A stretch of DNA of 33,563 nt from Flavobacteriaceae bacterium (lineage in GTDB: Bacteria > Bacteroidota > Bacteroidia > Flavobacteriales > Flavobacteriaceae): the NCBI GenBank assembly GCA_947461795.1, contig CANHMG010000015.1, forward strand, positions 1 through 33,563. Reading direction: 5' to 3'. Below, one piece after another: positions 32,296 through 33,563 of this stretch. The notes under the pieces are model-generated. The model did not search any database. It saw only the letters and a list, made by a program, of their open reading frames with translations, and was not told the DNA's origin. The position numbers were made by a program, and so were the translations under genes. Each line of letters begins with the position of its first letter. Within the stretch, counting starts at the first letter, position 1.

Positions 32296-33563
32296 ATGCA
32301 ACTGTATAACACCTTAAGCGCAGAAGAAAGAGCCCAGCTGATTGATGAAGCTGGCCAACAAAGACTTACTTTGTCTTTCTATGCGTACGCCAAAATTGAA
32401 GATCCTAAAAAATTTCGCGACGATTTATTTATCGAATGGAACAAACTAGATGCCCTTGGCAGAACCTATGTTGCCAAAGAAGGAATTAATGCGCAAATGT
32501 CGATTCCTGCAGAAAATATCGAAGCTTTTCGTCAAACATTAGAAGTCTATGACTTTATGAAAAACATTCGTTTGAATGTTGCAGTGGAACAAGACGATCA
32601 CTCGTTTTTGAAATTAACCGTAAAAGTTCGGAACAAAATTGTAGCCGACGGTTTGAATGATGAAACCTTTGATGTAACCGACATTGGGGTTCATTTAAAA
32701 GCAAAAGAGTTCAATCAAATCATCGAAGATCCCAATACAATTGTGGTCGATTTTAGAAATCACTATGAAAGTGAAATTGGTCATTTTAAAGGAGCCATTA
32801 CACCAGATGTGGAAACATTTCGGGAAAGTTTACCGATTATCAACAATCAATTAAAAGATTTTAAAGAAGATAAAAACCTTGTCATGTATTGCACGGGTGG
32901 CATTCGTTGCGAAAAAGCGTCTGCTTATTTTAAACATCAAGGATTTAAAAACGTGTTTCAATTGGAAGGTGGAATTATCAATTATGCGAAACAAATCAAG
33001 GAAGAAAATTTAGAAAGTAAATTCATTGGAAAGAACTTCGTATTCGATCATCGTTTGGGTGAACGAATTACTGATGATATCGTTTCGCAATGCCATCAAT
33101 GTGGAAAACCCTGTGACAATCATACAAATTGCGAAAATGAAGGATGTCATTTGTTGTTTATTCAATGTGATACCTGTAAAAATATAATGGAGAATTGCTG
33201 TTCTACAGAATGTCAGGAAATCATTCATTTACCATTAGATCTGCAAGTAAAAATTAGACGTGGTATTATCAATGGCAATAAAATTTTCAGAAAAGGGAAG
33301 TCCGATAAATTATTGTTCAAACATTCTGGAGAACTGTCAGATGTTGCTCTTGCTGTAGCTCAAAAACCAACAGCTATTCGTCAAAAAATTAAAATTAAAA
33401 AGGTCTTACTCGGCAAAGCGGAACATTATTATACCAAAGCGAATGTGGCTTTGTTTTTAATTGAAAACAACGAATTGAAAAATGGCGATAAGATACTAAT
33501 TTCTGGCCCAAGTACTGGCGAAGAAGAATTGATTCTTGAGAAATTATTCGTCAATGGAAAAGA
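32296..33563 (+). CDS. trhO: tRNA uridine(34) hydroxylase TrhO (rhodanese family) with extra C-terminal barrel, 3'-truncated
   Basis: Open to the window edge with no stop; 422 codons are present. TrhO (YceA) uses oxygen to hydroxylate uridine 34 of certain tRNAs, the first step toward cmo5U/mo5U. Order: N-terminal acylphosphatase-like domain (about 20-110), rhodanese domain with active loop CTGGIRC (Cys199-Cys205), and a zinc-type region with ten cysteines between 266 and 306 (CHQCGKPC...CDTC...CC...C). From about 369 comes an added segment, KVLLGKAEHYYTKANVALFL then ELKNGDKILISGP, that looks like the EF-Tu domain II barrel used as C-terminal domain by U32 peptidases such as TrhP. E. coli TrhO is about 350 residues and lacks it. 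The start follows a good promoter. Confidence 0.93.
   Translation, partial: MQLYNTLSAEERAQLIDEAGQQRLTLSFYAYAKIEDPKKFRDDLFIEWNKLDALGRTYVAKEGINAQMSIPAENIEAFRQTLEVYDFMKNIRLNVAVEQDDHSFLKLTVKVRNKIVADGLNDETFDVTDIGVHLKAKEFNQIIEDPNTIVVDFRNHYESEIGHFKGAITPDVETFRESLPIINNQLKDFKEDKNLVMYCTGGIRCEKASAYFKHQGFKNVFQLEGGIINYAKQIKEENLESKFIGKNFVFDHRLGERITDDIVSQCHQCGKPCDNHTNCENEGCHLLFIQCDTCKNIMENCCSTECQEIIHLPLDLQVKIRRGIINGNKIFRKGKSDKLLFKHSGELSDVALAVAQKPTAIRQKIKIKKVLLGKAEHYYTKANVALFLIENNELKNGDKILISGPSTGEEELILEKLFVNGK

Noticed and set aside
1..33563. tRNA, rRNA, phage, insertion sequences, restriction or abortive-infection systems
   Set aside because: I found no such genes by eye. Small structured RNAs or a tRNA in intergenic DNA cannot be fully excluded without tRNAscan-SE or Infernal.

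Overview
The window looks like chromosome of a Flavobacterium-type member of the Bacteroidota. It is AT-rich, and gene starts lack Shine-Dalgarno sequences. Many promoters carry the Bacteroidota -7 element TAnnTTTG. Two large secreted proteins end in type IX secretion sorting domains. The gene set is mostly typical flavobacterial chromosome; I see no phage, insertion sequence, CRISPR array, rRNA or tRNA. Several of the longest open frames begin too early, and I give corrected starts.

Layout. Positions 1-2097 hold the C-terminal two thirds of Mfd (+), which converges by 4 bases with a minus-strand alpha/beta hydrolase. Next, on the minus strand, come a secreted M12B-like zinc protease with a T9SS tail, YraN, and a periplasmic LD-carboxypeptidase. 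metG, a small membrane protein and a HAD phosphatase follow on the plus strand and share a bidirectional terminator with a short, tail-less SSB (-). A zinc-ribbon protein, a membrane M28 peptidase, an NAD(P)-binding epimerase-like protein and a drug/metabolite exporter run on the plus strand. They converge on an M13 peptidase and a 1130-residue Asp-box repeat protein (both -).

The most coherent system is a metal-homeostasis island at about 20.7-31.4 kb. After a Sco protein comes feoA-feoB-FecA-like receptor-Cys-rich 40-residue protein on the plus strand. On the minus strand is Nramp::UspA-DtxR/MntR-type regulator-small secreted protein with an RCPxGxxCxWAG motif. Divergent from Nramp are an outer-membrane 'transporter' protein and a lycopene cyclase. 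A related sequence, TTTGTCTAAA, lies over the receptor promoter and inside a palindrome over the divergent Nramp/outer-membrane-protein promoter. A variant lies just before feoA. I infer that this may be the operator of the DtxR-family regulator.

The right end has a bacilliredoxin, a 355-base gene-free stretch full of repeats, and a truncated trhO. The encoded TrhO carries an extra C-terminal domain resembling the EF-Tu domain II / U32 peptidase C-terminal barrel. Three copies of a dispersed hairpin repeat (6.5, 27.5 and 32.0 kb), with stem-preserving sequence changes, and a second repeat family (TTTGCGTCTTTGCG type) lie in the intergenic regions.
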